NCBI GenBank assembly: GCA_029259935.1
Contig: JAJDEH010000260.1
Span: 1 to 30,854 of the forward strand
Length of the DNA: 30,854 bases
Direction of reading: 5' to 3'
Source: Planctomycetota bacterium
GTDB taxonomy: Bacteria > Planctomycetota > Planctomycetia > Pirellulales > Pirellulaceae
Shown: one piece after another, positions 17,108 to 27,334 of the stretch
Layout of the letters: each line of letters begins with the position of its first letter
Position numbering within the stretch: position 1 is the stretch's first letter
Position numbers and translations under genes: made by a program
Notes under the pieces: model-generated
What the model was told of the DNA's origin: nothing
What the model saw: only the letters and a program-made list of their open reading frames with translations
Databases searched by the model: none

Positions 17108-18691
17108 ATGGTTCACCCAGCGTCCACCCGCATAGCCTCCGCGGTTTCGAGTTTGTGTCTGCTGATTGCCGTTTGCCTTGCCGGCGGATGCGGTGAACAG
17201 ATCGGCTCCGATGCGAAGCCAGAAGGGGCAGCCCAAAGCACGAATCCCCAAAACACGGCAGCTCTCGCGGAGGTTGCCGATTTGCTGCCGGCGGAGATCG
17301 CGTCCGAAATCGAGGAAGTCTCGAAGGCCCAAGCGAAAGGACTCGACGAGGCAACGACGATCGTCCACCGCGCCTTCCATGTGCGTTCGGACGAGGGCGT
17401 CGCGCGCGACGTCCAGCATGCACGCGTTGGCGTGGACGTCGAGTTCATTGGACCCGGCGAGCAATTCGACATTGAAGACGTGGATATCGTCGATGGATCA
17501 ACCGGAACCAATTACGGCAGTGATCCCTACATCCAACTGCTCAAGCCAGACGGGCGCTTGGAACAGAACCAGGCGAAATGGGAGTTGCCGTCAAAGTCCC
17601 TACGGGTACTGCTGACATACGTCGTTCCAGTGCAAACGACGTCCGTCCAACTTGAGTACTGGGGGCACAAAATCACTTCGCGGGCCACGCCGATTGTTGA
17701 GGGCGAGCTGAAGGTTGATGATTCTCGGATCATCGCCGATGTTCAGTTCTGGCCATATCCGCACTCGCGGCACTACGGCGATACGCTGCGTCGCGGCCGA
17801 TGGCTGTTGATCGAATTGAGTACCGGCGAAGGCGTCGTCGTGGCGGACCTGCACGCATGGCCGCCCAAGCTGCACCATTGGAATTGCAATTTGTTGCGGG
17901 CGATCGAACCCGCGCCCGGTGGCGGTTGGGTCGTGATTACGCGTACGGGCCACACCCGCGACGACATTCGCTTTCCGATTTGGCGACATGCTGGCGAGCG
18001 ACCTGGTGATACTTCCATGCCGGGCGATACAGCCGATTCGCTTGAGTATCCGCGCGGGATCGTGATTTTCAATCAGTCCGTCTTGGTTTACGACGATCTC
18101 CATTTATATAGGCTGGTTGCATCAGACCTTGAATTGGTCGAGGGTCTCGAACCGGTAAAGGGAGTGAACAGCGACTTCGGCCTTAAGTACACGCATGGGC
18201 GGATTCATTTGGCCGGGGGTCGAAAGCGGCTGCTATGGGATGGTGACGGCTACGAATGGACCGATGGACAGCTCAAACGGGTTTGGCGATTAGGGATCAA
18301 CGAGCCGTACGAATTCTGCTCGTTACCGTGGGGTCAGGAGGGCTTTTATTTTCTGGAGGACAGAAAGGTTTTCCGAATCAAGCCGAAGGAAAAACGAGAG
18401 CCCGTCATGACCGCCGTGGAAAACGTCATGGGAATCCGCCCCGGCCCGGCGGGCACTATTCTGTACCATCTTGGCGACAACGACGATGGCGTTGTCGTGG
18501 GGCTATGGAATCCCGGGCAAGATTCCTACATCCGACTAAAACCGGAACAGCTTAGCGGTGAGGCGGATTCGCACGATTTTGGTTCGTTGCATTGGAGCGA
18601 CGAAACGAAACACTTTTATGTGGTTGGTCGGAGCGGGATTTTCACGGTACCGCGCGAGCGAATTCTCAACGGCACGGCGGATCCGCGCTAA
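17108..18691 (+). CDS. putative lipoprotein, function unknown, propeller-like
   Basis: I do not recognise the family. The product of about 527 residues starts with a signal peptide and a lipobox-like LAGGC (Cys28), so it is probably lipid-anchored; -3 is Ala rather than Leu, so the lipobox is imperfect. Residues 85-210 are beta-rich ('FIGPGEQFDIEDVDIVDG', 'LRVLLTYVVPVQTTSVQLEYWG'). The remainder has repeated short beta units ('GIVIFNQSVLVYDDLHLYRL', 'GRIHLAGGRKRLLWDG', 'KHFYVVGRSGIFTV') suggesting a propeller. A GTG at 17087, one base after the upstream stop, would add seven residues; neither start has a clear ribosome site. Closeness to the NHLRC2-like gene suggests one operon. Confidence 0.78.
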   Translation: MVHPASTRIASAVSSLCLLIAVCLAGGCGEQIGSDAKPEGAAQSTNPQNTAALAEVADLLPAEIASEIEEVSKAQAKGLDEATTIVHRAFHVRSDEGVARDVQHARVGVDVEFIGPGEQFDIEDVDIVDGSTGTNYGSDPYIQLLKPDGRLEQNQAKWELPSKSLRVLLTYVVPVQTTSVQLEYWGHKITSRATPIVEGELKVDDSRIIADVQFWPYPHSRHYGDTLRRGRWLLIELSTGEGVVVADLHAWPPKLHHWNCNLLRAIEPAPGGGWVVITRTGHTRDDIRFPIWRHAGERPGDTSMPGDTADSLEYPRGIVIFNQSVLVYDDLHLYRLVASDLELVEGLEPVKGVNSDFGLKYTHGRIHLAGGRKRLLWDGDGYEWTDGQLKRVWRLGINEPYEFCSLPWGQEGFYFLEDRKVFRIKPKEKREPVMTAVENVMGIRPGPAGTILYHLGDNDDGVVVGLWNPGQDSYIRLKPEQLSGEADSHDFGSLHWSDETKHFYVVGRSGIFTVPRERILNGTADPR

Positions 18692-18729
18692 TTCCGCCTC
18701 GGCAAGAGGGGAGAATCGTGTTTCGGCCG

Positions 18730-19323
18730 CTAGGACGACAGCGTCCCTTTGGTGCTGGGTACTCCCGTTTGCCGGGGGTCTTGCTCGACCGCCATCCGCA
18801 ATGCGCGGGCACAGCCCTTGAAAACTGCTTCGCTGATGTGATGGCTGTTGCGGCCGTGATGCAGCACGACGTGCAAGTTGCACAAGGCGTTGGCGGCGGT
18901 CGCCTGCCAGAAGTCTTCGACGAGTTCACTGTCGAATTCACCGATCTTGGCTGACGGAAAGGCGACGTTGAAGACTAGAAAATAACGCCCACTAAGATCG
19001 ATCGCCGACGTGACCAGGGTCTCTTCCATTGGCAAAGTGAAATGTCCATAGCGACGAATGCCTGCTTTATCACCAACTGCCTGCTTGATGGCTTGGCCCA
19101 GGCAGATTCCCACGTCTTCCACGGTGTGGTGCTGATCGACATGCAGGTCGCCTTTTGCTTTGACGTCCAAATCAATAACCGCGTGCTTGGCCAGCAATAC
19201 CAGCATGTGGTCAAAAAAGCCAACTCCCGTCTCGATCTTCGACTGCCCCGTGCCATCCAAGTCGAGCTGCAATTCAATCTCGGTTTCCGCGGTCTTGCGT
19301 TCTATTCGCGCCGTTCGTGACAT
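18730..19323 (-). CDS. hisB: imidazoleglycerol-phosphate dehydratase
   Basis: HisB removes water from imidazole glycerol phosphate in histidine synthesis, using two Mn ions. The 197-residue length is that of the monofunctional enzyme; no phosphatase domain is fused. Metal-binding motifs are present in both halves: 'GVGFFDHML' and '[12 protein letters not shown]' in the first, '[21 protein letters not shown]' in the second. The start at 19323 ([11 protein letters not shown]) has AAGGA upstream and lies 20 bp after the hisC stop; a longer reading reaching back into hisC is not credible. The last gene of the hisD-hisC-hisB cluster, convergent with the lipoprotein gene 38 bp away. Confidence 0.97.
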   Translation of the reverse strand: MSRTARIERKTAETEIELQLDLDGTGQSKIETGVGFFDHMLVLLAKHAVIDLDVKAKGDLHVDQHHTVEDVGICLGQAIKQAVGDKAGIRRYGHFTLPMEETLVTSAIDLSGRYFLVFNVAFPSAKIGEFDSELVEDFWQATAANALCNLHVVLHHGRNSHHISEAVFKGCARALRMAVEQDPRQTGVPSTKGTLSS

Positions 19324-19343
19324 GCTGCTCTTCTTTCCTTTTT

Positions 19344-20390
19344 TCAAACCATCGACTTCAATAATCCCAGGCAGGCGTCGATTTGTTCGTCGGTGCCGAC
19401 ACTGATTCGCAAACCATCTCCCCAGCCAGGATAGTCCATGTAACGCACGAGAATTTGGCTGGCCTTGAGCTGTTCGTAGAGCGGCTTGACCGGCTGATCG
19501 GTTCGTGTATTCCAAACAAAATTCGCTTGAGACGGTACGGCCTGAAAGCCTAGCTCGACCATGCCTGCTTCCAGTCGACCGCGCGTGTCAATGACTTTGC
19601 GGCAATTCTCCGCCAGCCAATCCTGATCGTCGATTGCGGCCGTCGCGCCGGCAATCGACAAGGCATCGCAGTTGTACGAATCTTTGACCTTCTGCAACTG
19701 CTGGATTACTTGCGGCTGAGCTACCAGGAATCCAAACCGCAATCCGGCCAACGCATAAGACTTGCTCAGGCTACGTGAGACCATGATCTTCTCGTTTTGG
19801 GCGACAAGATCCACACAATGGGAACTGGCGAAATCGGCATAGGCTTCGTCCACTAGCAGCGGGCACGGCAGCCGATCGGCAAGTTCGAGGATCTGGTCGG
19901 GGGCAACGCATGTACCGCTGGGGCTGTTCGGATTGGGAAGAAAGACGGTCCGCAGGTCTTCGCTTGCGGCGGCAAAATCATCGCCTAGCTTCCACGATTT
20001 GGTGAAGGGTACTTCTTCGCTGTGAGCCCCTTGGATTTGGGCCAGTGTGCGATACAAGATATAACTGGGATAGGGCAATCTCAGCCTTTGGCCGTGTCCA
20101 ACGAAGCCTCGCGTGACGATGGTCAAAATGTCGTCGCTGCCGTTGCCACAGAGAATCCAATCGGGCTCGACATTCAGCACGTCGGCGGCTCGGGTTCGAA
20201 ACGCCGAGGCCGTCGCATCCGGATAGCGCATCAGACCGGCCATGAGGCCCGCTTCAATGGCGCGGGCGACGGCGGGCGAGGGCGGATACGGGTTCTCGTT
20301 GGTGTTCAGCTTAATGAACTTGCCAGCTTGCGGCTGCTCGCCGGGAGTGTAACCGGCCATCGCCTCGATTTCAGGACGTACAAGTGGCAT
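19344..20390 (-). CDS. hisC: histidinol-phosphate aminotransferase
   Basis: HisC is a PLP-dependent class I/II aminotransferase converting imidazole-acetol phosphate to histidinol phosphate with glutamate. The 348-residue protein shows '[15 protein letters not shown]' (27-41), 'GNGSDDIL' (82-89) for phosphate/PLP binding, 'PNPNSPSGT' (152-160), 'VDEAYADF' (180-187) with the Asp that contacts the PLP nitrogen, and '[17 protein letters not shown]' (205-221) with the Schiff-base Lys210. The C-terminal '[12 protein letters not shown]' holds the substrate Arg. It sits 73 bp after hisD and 20 bp before hisB. Confidence 0.97.
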   Translation of the reverse strand: MPLVRPEIEAMAGYTPGEQPQAGKFIKLNTNENPYPPSPAVARAIEAGLMAGLMRYPDATASAFRTRAADVLNVEPDWILCGNGSDDILTIVTRGFVGHGQRLRLPYPSYILYRTLAQIQGAHSEEVPFTKSWKLGDDFAAASEDLRTVFLPNPNSPSGTCVAPDQILELADRLPCPLLVDEAYADFASSHCVDLVAQNEKIMVSRSLSKSYALAGLRFGFLVAQPQVIQQLQKVKDSYNCDALSIAGATAAIDDQDWLAENCRKVIDTRGRLEAGMVELGFQAVPSQANFVWNTRTDQPVKPLYEQLKASQILVRYMDYPGWGDGLRISVGTDEQIDACLGLLKSMV

Positions 20391-20463
20391 GTTGGTGCTT
20401 CAAACCGGAGTGACGAATCAACGATTAACGAATTTCAGCCTCTGCAGTGACATTACTTGGCGT

Positions 20464-21828
20464 TCACCCATCCTCAAGCCGGACATCGACACTCGCCCGA
20501 TGCGCGGTCAGTCCTTCCTTGTCGGCCATTCGCTGAACATCGGGAGCGATCCGTGTCATCGCTTCTTCGGTGAACGAAATAACACTGCCGCTTCGCAGAA
20601 AATCGTTTGATGTTAATCCCGATGCCCACCGCGCTGTCCCGCCCGTCGGCAACACATGCGATGGACCGGCCGCGTAGTCGCCCAAGGCAACCGGGCTGAA
20701 GTTGCCCAAAAAGGTCGCTCCCGCATTGTGGATTTTCTTTAGCATCTGTTCGGCGTTCGTCGTGGCGATGTGCAAGTGTTCGGGAGCCATCGAGTCGGTG
20801 ATTTCGCAGGCTTCGTCTTCGTCTCGAACGAGGATCATCGCCCCAAACGACTCCAAGCTCTGCACCGTCACGTCGGCGCGAGATAGTTGCTGAACTTGTC
20901 TTGCTAGTTCCGCGGTAACCGCATCGAGCGTCTTGCTGCTCCACGTCACCAGAATACTGGCTCCCGGTGCATGTTCGGCCTGTGCGAGCATATCGGCGGC
21001 AGTGAAATCGGCACGAGTCGACGGATCGGCAATCACGACGACTTCGCTGGGCCCGGCGATCGAGTCAATGTCGACCTCACCGTAAACGTGCTTCTTGGCC
21101 AACGCCACAAACAGATTTCCAGGTCCGACGATTTTGTCAACCTTGGCGATCCCTTCGATCCCGTAGGCCAACGCCGCCACCGCATGAGCACCGCCGACAC
21201 GATAGACTTCGGTAATCCCTAACTCATAACAAGTGGCCAAAACGTCCGGATTGTTCGCGCCAAAGTCGGTAGGCGGAGCAACAACGGCGATTTCTTTTAC
21301 CCCCGCCGCTTGAGCCGGAATGGCCGTCATCAGCACCGTGGACGGATAAGCGGCCGCACCGCCCGGCACGCATAACCCGGCTCGTCGTAGCGGCAGATAG
21401 CGTTGTCCGAGTACGACGCCGGGTCGAGTCACTTCGACATCCTGGTGTAGGATCGCCGTCTGAAACTGCAAGACGTTGTCTCGAATGCGGCGAATGGTGT
21501 CGAGGAATTCAGGAGCCGCTTGGGCGTGAGCCTGGGCGATTTCGTCCTGACCAACGCGAAGCGCCGCTGGATCCAAATCGGCGTTATCCAGCTTGCGAGA
21601 ATAGTCCAGCACGGCGTCCCGGCCCGACTGGCGCACGTCATTGCAAATCCGTTCCACCACTTGTTGAGGCGAAAGCGGTTCACCAAAGACTTGCACGGTC
21701 CGCTGTCGCCCTGCCTCGCTGACCACGTTTCCCCGTGGACTGAGCTTTTCACGAAGCCCGTCCAAAGCCACTTGAACGTCGTCTTGTCGAGTATCGATTC
21801 GCTGAATTTTGAGCGATGGGGCCGGCAT
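20464..21828 (-). CDS. hisD: histidinol dehydrogenase
   Basis: HisD carries out the last two NAD-dependent oxidations from histidinol to histidine. About 454 residues, slightly longer than the usual 430. Motifs: 'VPGGAAAYPSTVLM', 'VGGAHAVAALAYG', 'KIVGPGNLFVALAKKHVYG', 'DSIAGPSEVVVIAD', 'DMLAQAEHAPGA' (zinc-ligand Gln and His), 'MAPEHLHI' (catalytic His region) and 'GDYAAGPSHVLPTGGTARW'. The ATG at 21828 (MPAPSLKIQRID) is preferred; a TTG at 21840 would add four residues. First gene of the his cluster; no T-box, attenuator or leader peptide with repeated His codons was seen upstream. Confidence 0.97.
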   Translation of the reverse strand: MPAPSLKIQRIDTRQDDVQVALDGLREKLSPRGNVVSEAGRQRTVQVFGEPLSPQQVVERICNDVRQSGRDAVLDYSRKLDNADLDPAALRVGQDEIAQAHAQAAPEFLDTIRRIRDNVLQFQTAILHQDVEVTRPGVVLGQRYLPLRRAGLCVPGGAAAYPSTVLMTAIPAQAAGVKEIAVVAPPTDFGANNPDVLATCYELGITEVYRVGGAHAVAALAYGIEGIAKVDKIVGPGNLFVALAKKHVYGEVDIDSIAGPSEVVVIADPSTRADFTAADMLAQAEHAPGASILVTWSSKTLDAVTAELARQVQQLSRADVTVQSLESFGAMILVRDEDEACEITDSMAPEHLHIATTNAEQMLKKIHNAGATFLGNFSPVALGDYAAGPSHVLPTGGTARWASGLTSNDFLRSGSVISFTEEAMTRIAPDVQRMADKEGLTAHRASVDVRLEDG

Positions 21829-22010
21829 GAAAAGATGCAAATCTGTCGGTGGATGGCAGCGGGACGAGTTGTTTCACAGCCACCATTCTCGCCACTAGCC
21901 TTGTTCGCCGAAAGCCCCCAACTTTTGCCGATTCGGGTACCACGGAGGCCGTTCGAAGCGGGCTGTGGACGTCATGAAGAAGTGGGCCGCGAAAAACTGC
22001 AAACCAGCAG

Positions 22011-22874
22011 CTACGGACCCTCGATCGTCTCGGGATAGATTACCAGCTCGACGCGCCGATTCCTCGCTCGACCCGCCGGATCGGCGTTGGAAAAGCGCGG
22101 GTGATTGCCGCCATGCGCTAAAACGAACATCTGCCGCGGCGACAACCGGCCGCCCCGAGCAAGTTGATTGAACACCGCCAGCGCTTGTGTTCCGGACAGT
22201 TCATGATGGCTGGTGAGAACGCTGGACATGGTGGCGTTATCCGTGTGTCCTTCGATTCCGATTCGCTGCCGAGAATAATTCTGTTGAAGAACCGCCGCCA
22301 CTTGGTCAAGAACCGACACGCCGTTCTGTTGGAATTGGCTGCTACCCGTAACGAACAACCGGTCGGTGGGGATTTCGAATCGAATGACGTCGCCATCTTG
22401 GCGAGCCTCGATTCCGGGCACATTCACGACTTGCAGCGACTTTTTCAAGCTGTTGTTGGCGGTGATCCGCGCACCGCCGCGAAGCTGGGTGGATGCCTGC
22501 AGGCTGGACAGCTTCTGTTCGGTGTCGGTCTTGTCCGTCTGAATCTGGGCCAGTTGAGTCGCCGTATCGTTGAGCTGTTTTTGCAGCGCATCGACCAGTT
22601 CCTGTTTCTTCTGTAGTTGCTGCCCGTATTCGGCGACGCGTTGATGCAGATCTTGGTTGTTTGCATCCAGTTGCGTCACTCGCGTATTCAAATCTTGCAG
22701 TTGTGCAAAGCGCGGATCTTGAGCCGCCGCCGGTTGCCGAAATCCGAACGGTTGTTGAGCCGCATTAGGATTCTGCTGGCAGCCGCACGCAATGACAGAG
22801 AACAACGCGAGCGCCGCGCACAGTAGCCACACTGCCGCAAATGTATAGACGCTCTTTTTTGAGCAATCGTTCAT
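22011..22874 (-). CDS. OmpA-family peptidoglycan-binding lipoprotein
   Basis: A 287-residue exported protein. A signal segment (residues 11-29) ends in a lipobox-like VIAC (Cys30), so a lipoprotein is likely. Residues 55-125 are Gln/Leu/Asp-rich heptads, predicted coiled coil. The C-terminal 110 residues match the OmpA/MotB peptidoglycan-binding domain: 'FVTGSSQFQQNGVSVLDQVAAVL', 'IGIEGHTDN' and 'GRARNRRVELVIYP' with the Asp and Arg that bind diaminopimelate. An envelope-anchoring role is likely from the family, but planctomycete cell walls are thin and the partner is not shown. It appears monocistronic, divergent from the nqr operon. Confidence 0.92.
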   Translation of the reverse strand: MNDCSKKSVYTFAAVWLLCAALALFSVIACGCQQNPNAAQQPFGFRQPAAAQDPRFAQLQDLNTRVTQLDANNQDLHQRVAEYGQQLQKKQELVDALQKQLNDTATQLAQIQTDKTDTEQKLSSLQASTQLRGGARITANNSLKKSLQVVNVPGIEARQDGDVIRFEIPTDRLFVTGSSQFQQNGVSVLDQVAAVLQQNYSRQRIGIEGHTDNATMSSVLTSHHELSGTQALAVFNQLARGGRLSPRQMFVLAHGGNHPRFSNADPAGRARNRRVELVIYPETIEGP

Positions 22875-23308
22875 TGCCCAGGAGCCGCTCGATTACGAAA
22901 ATGAAAGACGGAGTGATCCGTGCGCGCGAACACGCTGTGAAAAGTGGGCGGATACTACATGGTCGTCCACGGGCCGGCAAGGTCGAATAAGCACGGCGAC
23001 GACCGAACTACCCCATGCTGGAATTCATGGGGCGGCATCCCGTACAGTTTTGTCCGTTCTAGCCGGGGATTTGGGTCGGTTTGAACCTGCGTCCCAGCGG
23101 CGAGTTGCTGCCCTTGCCAGTGGATTGCTCACCAGTACAATCTGGGGACTGTCCACCTGGCGTTCAAGAAGAAGCCGTCGAGGTTCTCCCTCCTACCGTC
23201 TCGAAATTCCCAAGACTTGCCAATTGGGCTTGCCTTTAGGTAGCGATTCGTGAAAAATTTCACAATGTCACGTAACCCGCAACTGTGCCAACGGTTTATC
23301 ACAATCTC
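22875..23308. other. divergent control region between the OmpA-type gene and nqrA
   Basis: This gap should hold promoters for both neighbours. It contains a perfect hairpin CCCCATG-N8-CATGGGG (23011-23017 and 23026-23032) and the Rex-like site at 23248-23265. A possible nqrA promoter pairs TTGCCT (23230-23235) with AAAAAT (23253-23258) at 17 bp, so the Rex-like site would cover the -10. No gene was recognised. Confidence 0.5.
23248..23265. promoter_or_regulatory. Rex-like operator upstream of nqrA
   Basis: TCGTGAAAAATTTCACAA matches the Rex consensus TTGTGAA-N4-TTCACAA at 13 of 14 fixed positions; only position 2 is C. Rex is a repressor released by NADH that controls respiratory and fermentative genes in several phyla. 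The site lies 43 bp upstream of the nqrA ATG. The same bases also fit a CRP-type site (TGTGA-N6-TCACA, 9 of 10), so the regulator is not certain. Confidence 0.55.
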
Positions 23309-24682
23309 ATGACCACCATGTTTGCTCGCATTTCAAGAGGATTGGATCTGCCAATCAGTGGTGCGCCAGAGCAAGAGATTGTCGACGGACCGCAAATTCG
23401 CTCCGTTGGGCTGCTGGGAGACGACTATATCGGCATGAAACCGACCATGGCCGTCGGCGAGGGAACGCGGGTCAAACTTGGGCAGTTACTTTTCGAGGAC
23501 AAGAAGACTCCCGGCGTTCGCTTCACGGCACCGGCCGCCGGTCGAGTCACGGCGATTAATCGAGGCCCCAAGCGAAAATTTGAATCACTGGTCATTGACG
23601 TTGAGGGAGACGTTGAGGGAGACGAGGAGGAGAAGTTCGCGGCCTACGAGGACCATTACCTATACAATCTCGACCGGGAAAAGGCACGCGAGAATTTGCT
23701 GGCCTCGGGATTGTGGACGGCGATTCGCGCGCGTCCCTTCAGCAAGGTTGCCGACCCCGATACCGTCCCCCACTCGTTGTTCGTGACCGCGATCGATACC
23801 AATCCATTGGCGGCGGATCCCGCGCTGGTACTCAACCAGCCCGATTACGAACGCAATTTTGTTCAGGGGCTGCATGTCCTCAGCACGTTGACCGACGGTC
23901 CGTTGTATTTGTGCAAGGCGGCGGGCGCGGACATTCCCGGCCGTGACGACGAACGGGTTACCGTCGCCGAATTCGAGGGACCACATCCTGCCGGATTGGC
24001 CGGCACCCACATACATTTTCTTGATCCCGTCAATGAAGCCAAGACGGTTTGGTACATCGGTTACCAGGACGTGGTGGCGGTCGGCCATTTGTTTCTCACT
24101 GGCCGGTTGTTGCCCGACCGCATTGTTTCCTTGGGCGGTCCGGCGGTCGAGCAGCCGCGCATCCTGCGATCACGGCTGGGAGCTTGCATCGAGGACTTGT
24201 CTGGAAAGCCCGCCAAGAATGTGCGGATCATCTCTGGCTCCGTGCTAAGCGGCCGGCACGGCGTGGCTCCGGTGAATTATTTGGGGCGCTATCACAATCA
24301 AGTTTCCATTTTAGACGAAGGCAATCACCGCGATTTGCTGGGCTGGGCAACTCCGGGACTTGGTAAGTTTTCAATTACCCGGTCCTTCGCATCGGCCCTC
24401 TTAGGCGTCGGCGGCGCGGGATTACCGTTTACGACTTCGACCGAAGGCAGCCGGCGAGCGATTGTTCCGATCGGCAGTTATGAGAAGGTCATGCCTCTGG
24501 ATATCATCGCCACGCCGCTTTTGAAATCGCTGTTGGTGCAGGATACGGAGACGGCCCAAATGCTCGGCTGCTTGGAATTGGATGAAGAAGATTTGGCACT
24601 CTGCAGCTTTGTGTGTCCGGGAAAGTATGAATACGGCGAACTGCTGCGGCAAAGCCTGACACACATCGAGCGCGAGGGTTAA
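23309..24682 (+). CDS. nqrA: Na+-translocating NADH:quinone oxidoreductase subunit A
   Basis: NqrA is the peripheral cytoplasmic subunit of Na+-NQR, linked to quinone binding. From the ATG at 23309 the product is about 457 residues, close to the usual 447. It begins with '[13 protein letters not shown]', the family's hallmark, and has '[21 protein letters not shown]' (lipoyl-like domain) and the C-terminal '[21 protein letters not shown]' and '[13 protein letters not shown]'. Starts at 23285 (GTG) and 23318 (ATG) are possible; none has a strong ribosome site. A 12-bp tandem duplication (23598-23621) adds an extra VEGD in an acidic loop. It is the first gene of the operon; nqrB begins 6 bp after its stop. 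Confidence 0.96.
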   Translation: MTTMFARISRGLDLPISGAPEQEIVDGPQIRSVGLLGDDYIGMKPTMAVGEGTRVKLGQLLFEDKKTPGVRFTAPAAGRVTAINRGPKRKFESLVIDVEGDVEGDEEEKFAAYEDHYLYNLDREKARENLLASGLWTAIRARPFSKVADPDTVPHSLFVTAIDTNPLAADPALVLNQPDYERNFVQGLHVLSTLTDGPLYLCKAAGADIPGRDDERVTVAEFEGPHPAGLAGTHIHFLDPVNEAKTVWYIGYQDVVAVGHLFLTGRLLPDRIVSLGGPAVEQPRILRSRLGACIEDLSGKPAKNVRIISGSVLSGRHGVAPVNYLGRYHNQVSILDEGNHRDLLGWATPGLGKFSITRSFASALLGVGGAGLPFTTSTEGSRRAIVPIGSYEKVMPLDIIATPLLKSLLVQDTETAQMLGCLELDEEDLALCSFVCPGKYEYGELLRQSLTHIEREG

Positions 24683-24688
24683 GGCTGG

Positions 24689-25909
24689 ATGAAGAAACTT
24701 CGCCAATTGCTCGACCGCATGGAACCCTCCTTTAAAGAAGGCGGCAGGTTTCATCTTTTCCACTCGATGTTTGAAGCGGTCGATACGTTTCTGTACACCC
24801 CGGGCGAAGTGACCCATTCGGCTTCGCATGTGCGTGATGCGCTCAACCTGAAGCGAATGATGTCGCTGGTCATGCTCGCGTTACTGCCGTGTATCTGCAT
24901 GGCGTTTTATAACACCGGGTATCAAGCCAACGCGGCGATTCAATCGTCCGCCGAAATCGGGGCGTTTGATAACTGGCGCACCAACCTGATGGAAGGCATG
25001 GGACTGCCCTTCGATCCGAACAGCTTCCTCAGCAATGTGGTTCACGGCGGTTTGTATTTCTTGCCGGCGTATATCGTTACCATGGTCGTGGGCTTGGGCT
25101 GGGAATTCGTGTTTTGCATCGTGCGACGGCATGAAATCAATGAAGGCTTTCTGGTAACGGGCATTCTGTTTCCCTTGACGTTGCCTCCCACGATTCCGCT
25201 GTGGCAGGTGGCCTTGGCGATCAGTTTTGGCGTGGTGCTGGGCAAAGAGATTTTCGGGGGTACGGGCAAGAACTTCTTAAATCCGGCGCTTACAGCGCGA
25301 GCCTTTTTATATTTCGCCTACGCACCGCAGATCACGGGAGACAAGGTATGGACGGCTGCTGACGGGTTCAGCGGAGCGACGCCGCTGGGTGAATTGGCGG
25401 CGGCGACGGTCAAGGATGGGATGGATGCCGTTCATGTGACGTGGTCGCAGGCGTTTCTAGGAAACATGCAGGGCTCGATGGGCGAGACGTCGGCATTGGC
25501 CTGTCTGATTGGTGCCGCGATCTTGATCTATACGGGCATCGGTTCGTGGAAGATCATGGTGGGCGTTGTTATCGGAGCGGTTGGCCTGTCGACGACCTTC
25601 TGGATGACCGGGAGCGAATCGAACCCCTTGTTTGCCATGGGACCACACTGGCATTTGGTGATTGGCGGATTCGCCTTCGGCACGGTATTCATGGCGACGG
25701 ATCCCGTTTCCGCCACCGTGACCGATATCGGCAAGTGGATTTATGGAATTCTGATTGGTGCCATGACGATACTGATTCGTGTCATCAACCCGGCGTTTCC
25801 GGAAGGCATTATGTTGGCGATTCTGTTCGGCAACGTGATGGCTCCGTTGATCGATTACTACGTCATCCAAGCGAACGTTAAGAGAAGGAAGGCCCGTTAT
25901 GTGGCGTGA
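24689..25909 (+). CDS. nqrB: Na+-translocating NADH:quinone oxidoreductase subunit B
   Basis: NqrB is a multi-helix inner-membrane subunit carrying covalent FMN and riboflavin and part of the Na+ path. The 406-residue length is normal. It starts with '[15 protein letters not shown]', then about ten hydrophobic segments. '[10 protein letters not shown]' (227-236) contains Thr231, the expected attachment point for FMN through a phosphoester bond. '[25 protein letters not shown]' (185-209) and '[24 protein letters not shown]' are conserved. It overlaps nqrC by 11 bp, indicating coupled translation. Confidence 0.97.
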   Translation: MKKLRQLLDRMEPSFKEGGRFHLFHSMFEAVDTFLYTPGEVTHSASHVRDALNLKRMMSLVMLALLPCICMAFYNTGYQANAAIQSSAEIGAFDNWRTNLMEGMGLPFDPNSFLSNVVHGGLYFLPAYIVTMVVGLGWEFVFCIVRRHEINEGFLVTGILFPLTLPPTIPLWQVALAISFGVVLGKEIFGGTGKNFLNPALTARAFLYFAYAPQITGDKVWTAADGFSGATPLGELAAATVKDGMDAVHVTWSQAFLGNMQGSMGETSALACLIGAAILIYTGIGSWKIMVGVVIGAVGLSTTFWMTGSESNPLFAMGPHWHLVIGGFAFGTVFMATDPVSATVTDIGKWIYGILIGAMTILIRVINPAFPEGIMLAILFGNVMAPLIDYYVIQANVKRRKARYVA

Positions 25910-26705
25910 TAGCGTTCTCGGTACCTTCACCGTCGCGGCCGTGCTGTGCATTGTCTGCTCGGTCGTGGTTTCGTTTGCGGCGGTGAAACTGCGTCCGCTT
26001 CAGGAGGCGAACGAGCTTGCGTTTCAAAAGAGAAACATATTGATCGCCGCGGGCATGGATCCCGACGAGGTCAAAGATCCCGCTGTTGTCGTAAGTGCCT
26101 TCGAGAACATTGAGACTTGGATCATCGACCTGGAAACGGGCAAGCGGGTCCAGGACGGCAACGGAGTCGACTACAAAACCTACGATCAAAAGGCGGCCTC
26201 CAAGGAACCGAGCCAGAGTATCGCGATCGACGCCGACCGGGATGTCGCCGGCATCAAGCGTCGCGAAAAGCTCAGTCGCGTCTATTTGTTGTCAGAAAAT
26301 GGCAAGGTGCAAAAAGTCATTTTGCCCGTCTATGGCAAAGGACTGTGGTCCACGTTGTACGGCTACTTGGCCCTCGAATCGGATTTGCAGACGGTTGCCG
26401 GATTGACCTTTTACCAACATGCCGAGACGCCCGGACTGGGCGGCGAAGTTGACAACCCGTCTTGGAAAGCCAAGTGGCCCGGCAAGCAGCTTTACGACGC
26501 CCAAGGCAATCTTCAAATCGAAGTCATCAAGGGCAGCGTGACCGCCGATTCGGCAAATGCCCAACATCAAGTCGATGGGCTGACGGGAGCGACGATTACC
26601 ACTCGCGGAGTTTCCAACCTCATTCGTTACTGGATCTCGGACGACGGTTTCGGCCCATTTTTGAAGCGGCTTGAAGCTAGATCCGGAGGAGCGAGCGATG
26701 GCTGA
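25899..26705 (+). CDS. nqrC: Na+-translocating NADH:quinone oxidoreductase subunit C
   Basis: NqrC has one N-terminal membrane helix (residues 8-28) and a periplasmic FMN-binding domain. The 268-residue protein shows '[13 protein letters not shown]' (147-159), '[14 protein letters not shown]' (174-187) and the flavinylation motif '[15 protein letters not shown]' (226-240), where Thr232 should receive FMN from ApbE. The start lies inside the end of nqrB behind GAAGGAAGG. The last bases overlap the nqrD start by 8 bp. Confidence 0.97.
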   Translation: MWRDSVLGTFTVAAVLCIVCSVVVSFAAVKLRPLQEANELAFQKRNILIAAGMDPDEVKDPAVVVSAFENIETWIIDLETGKRVQDGNGVDYKTYDQKAASKEPSQSIAIDADRDVAGIKRREKLSRVYLLSENGKVQKVILPVYGKGLWSTLYGYLALESDLQTVAGLTFYQHAETPGLGGEVDNPSWKAKWPGKQLYDAQGNLQIEVIKGSVTADSANAQHQVDGLTGATITTRGVSNLIRYWISDDGFGPFLKRLEARSGGASDG

Positions 26706-27330
26706 TGCCAAAGCAAAAGACTTAGTTCTCGATCCGTTGTTCAACAAGAATCCGATTGCCTTACAGGTGCTGGGCATCTGTTCGGCGTTGGCCGTGACGA
26801 CTAAGCTGCAGACTTCGGTGGCGATGTGCTTGGCCGTAATTTTTGTGTTGATTTTGTCGAACGCCTCGGTCAGCCTGATCCGCTCGTTCATCCCGAGCAG
26901 CATACGCATCATCGTGGAAATGACGATCATCGCCTCGCTGGTGATCTTCGTCGACCAAATCCTGCGCGCTTTCCTGTATGAGATTAGCACGACGATGTCT
27001 GTTTTCGTGGGGCTGATCATTACCAACTGCATTGTCATGGGACGCGCCGAAGCGTTTGCTATGAAGAACCCGCCCGTTATGAGTATGTGGGATGGACTCG
27101 GAAACGGCCTCGGTTATAGCTTGATTTTGCTGGTGGTCGGTTTCTTTCGCGAGTTGTTTGGTTCCGGCAAGCTGTGGGGATACGAGGTGTTGACCGTCAG
27201 CACTCCAGAGGCAGGCTGGTACGTGCCCAACGGACTGATGCTACTGTCTCCTAGCGCGTTCTTCATTATCGGCTTGGCGATATGGGCCTTGCGTACTTGG
27301 AAGCCAAGCCAAGTGGAAACGGAGGGTTAG
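26698..27330 (+). CDS. nqrD: Na+-translocating NADH:quinone oxidoreductase subunit D
   Basis: NqrD is a six-helix integral membrane subunit which, with NqrE, helps ligate an intramembrane iron-sulfur centre. The 210-residue product has '[26 protein letters not shown]', '[22 protein letters not shown]' and '[22 protein letters not shown]', all typical, with Cys in the first and fourth of these hydrophobic regions. The ATG at 26698 is chosen because GGAGGAGCG precedes it, inside the end of nqrC; an upstream ATG at 26671 is unlikely. Confidence 0.97.
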   Translation: MADAKAKDLVLDPLFNKNPIALQVLGICSALAVTTKLQTSVAMCLAVIFVLILSNASVSLIRSFIPSSIRIIVEMTIIASLVIFVDQILRAFLYEISTTMSVFVGLIITNCIVMGRAEAFAMKNPPVMSMWDGLGNGLGYSLILLVVGFFRELFGSGKLWGYEVLTVSTPEAGWYVPNGLMLLSPSAFFIIGLAIWALRTWKPSQVETEG

Positions 27331-27334
27331 TCTC

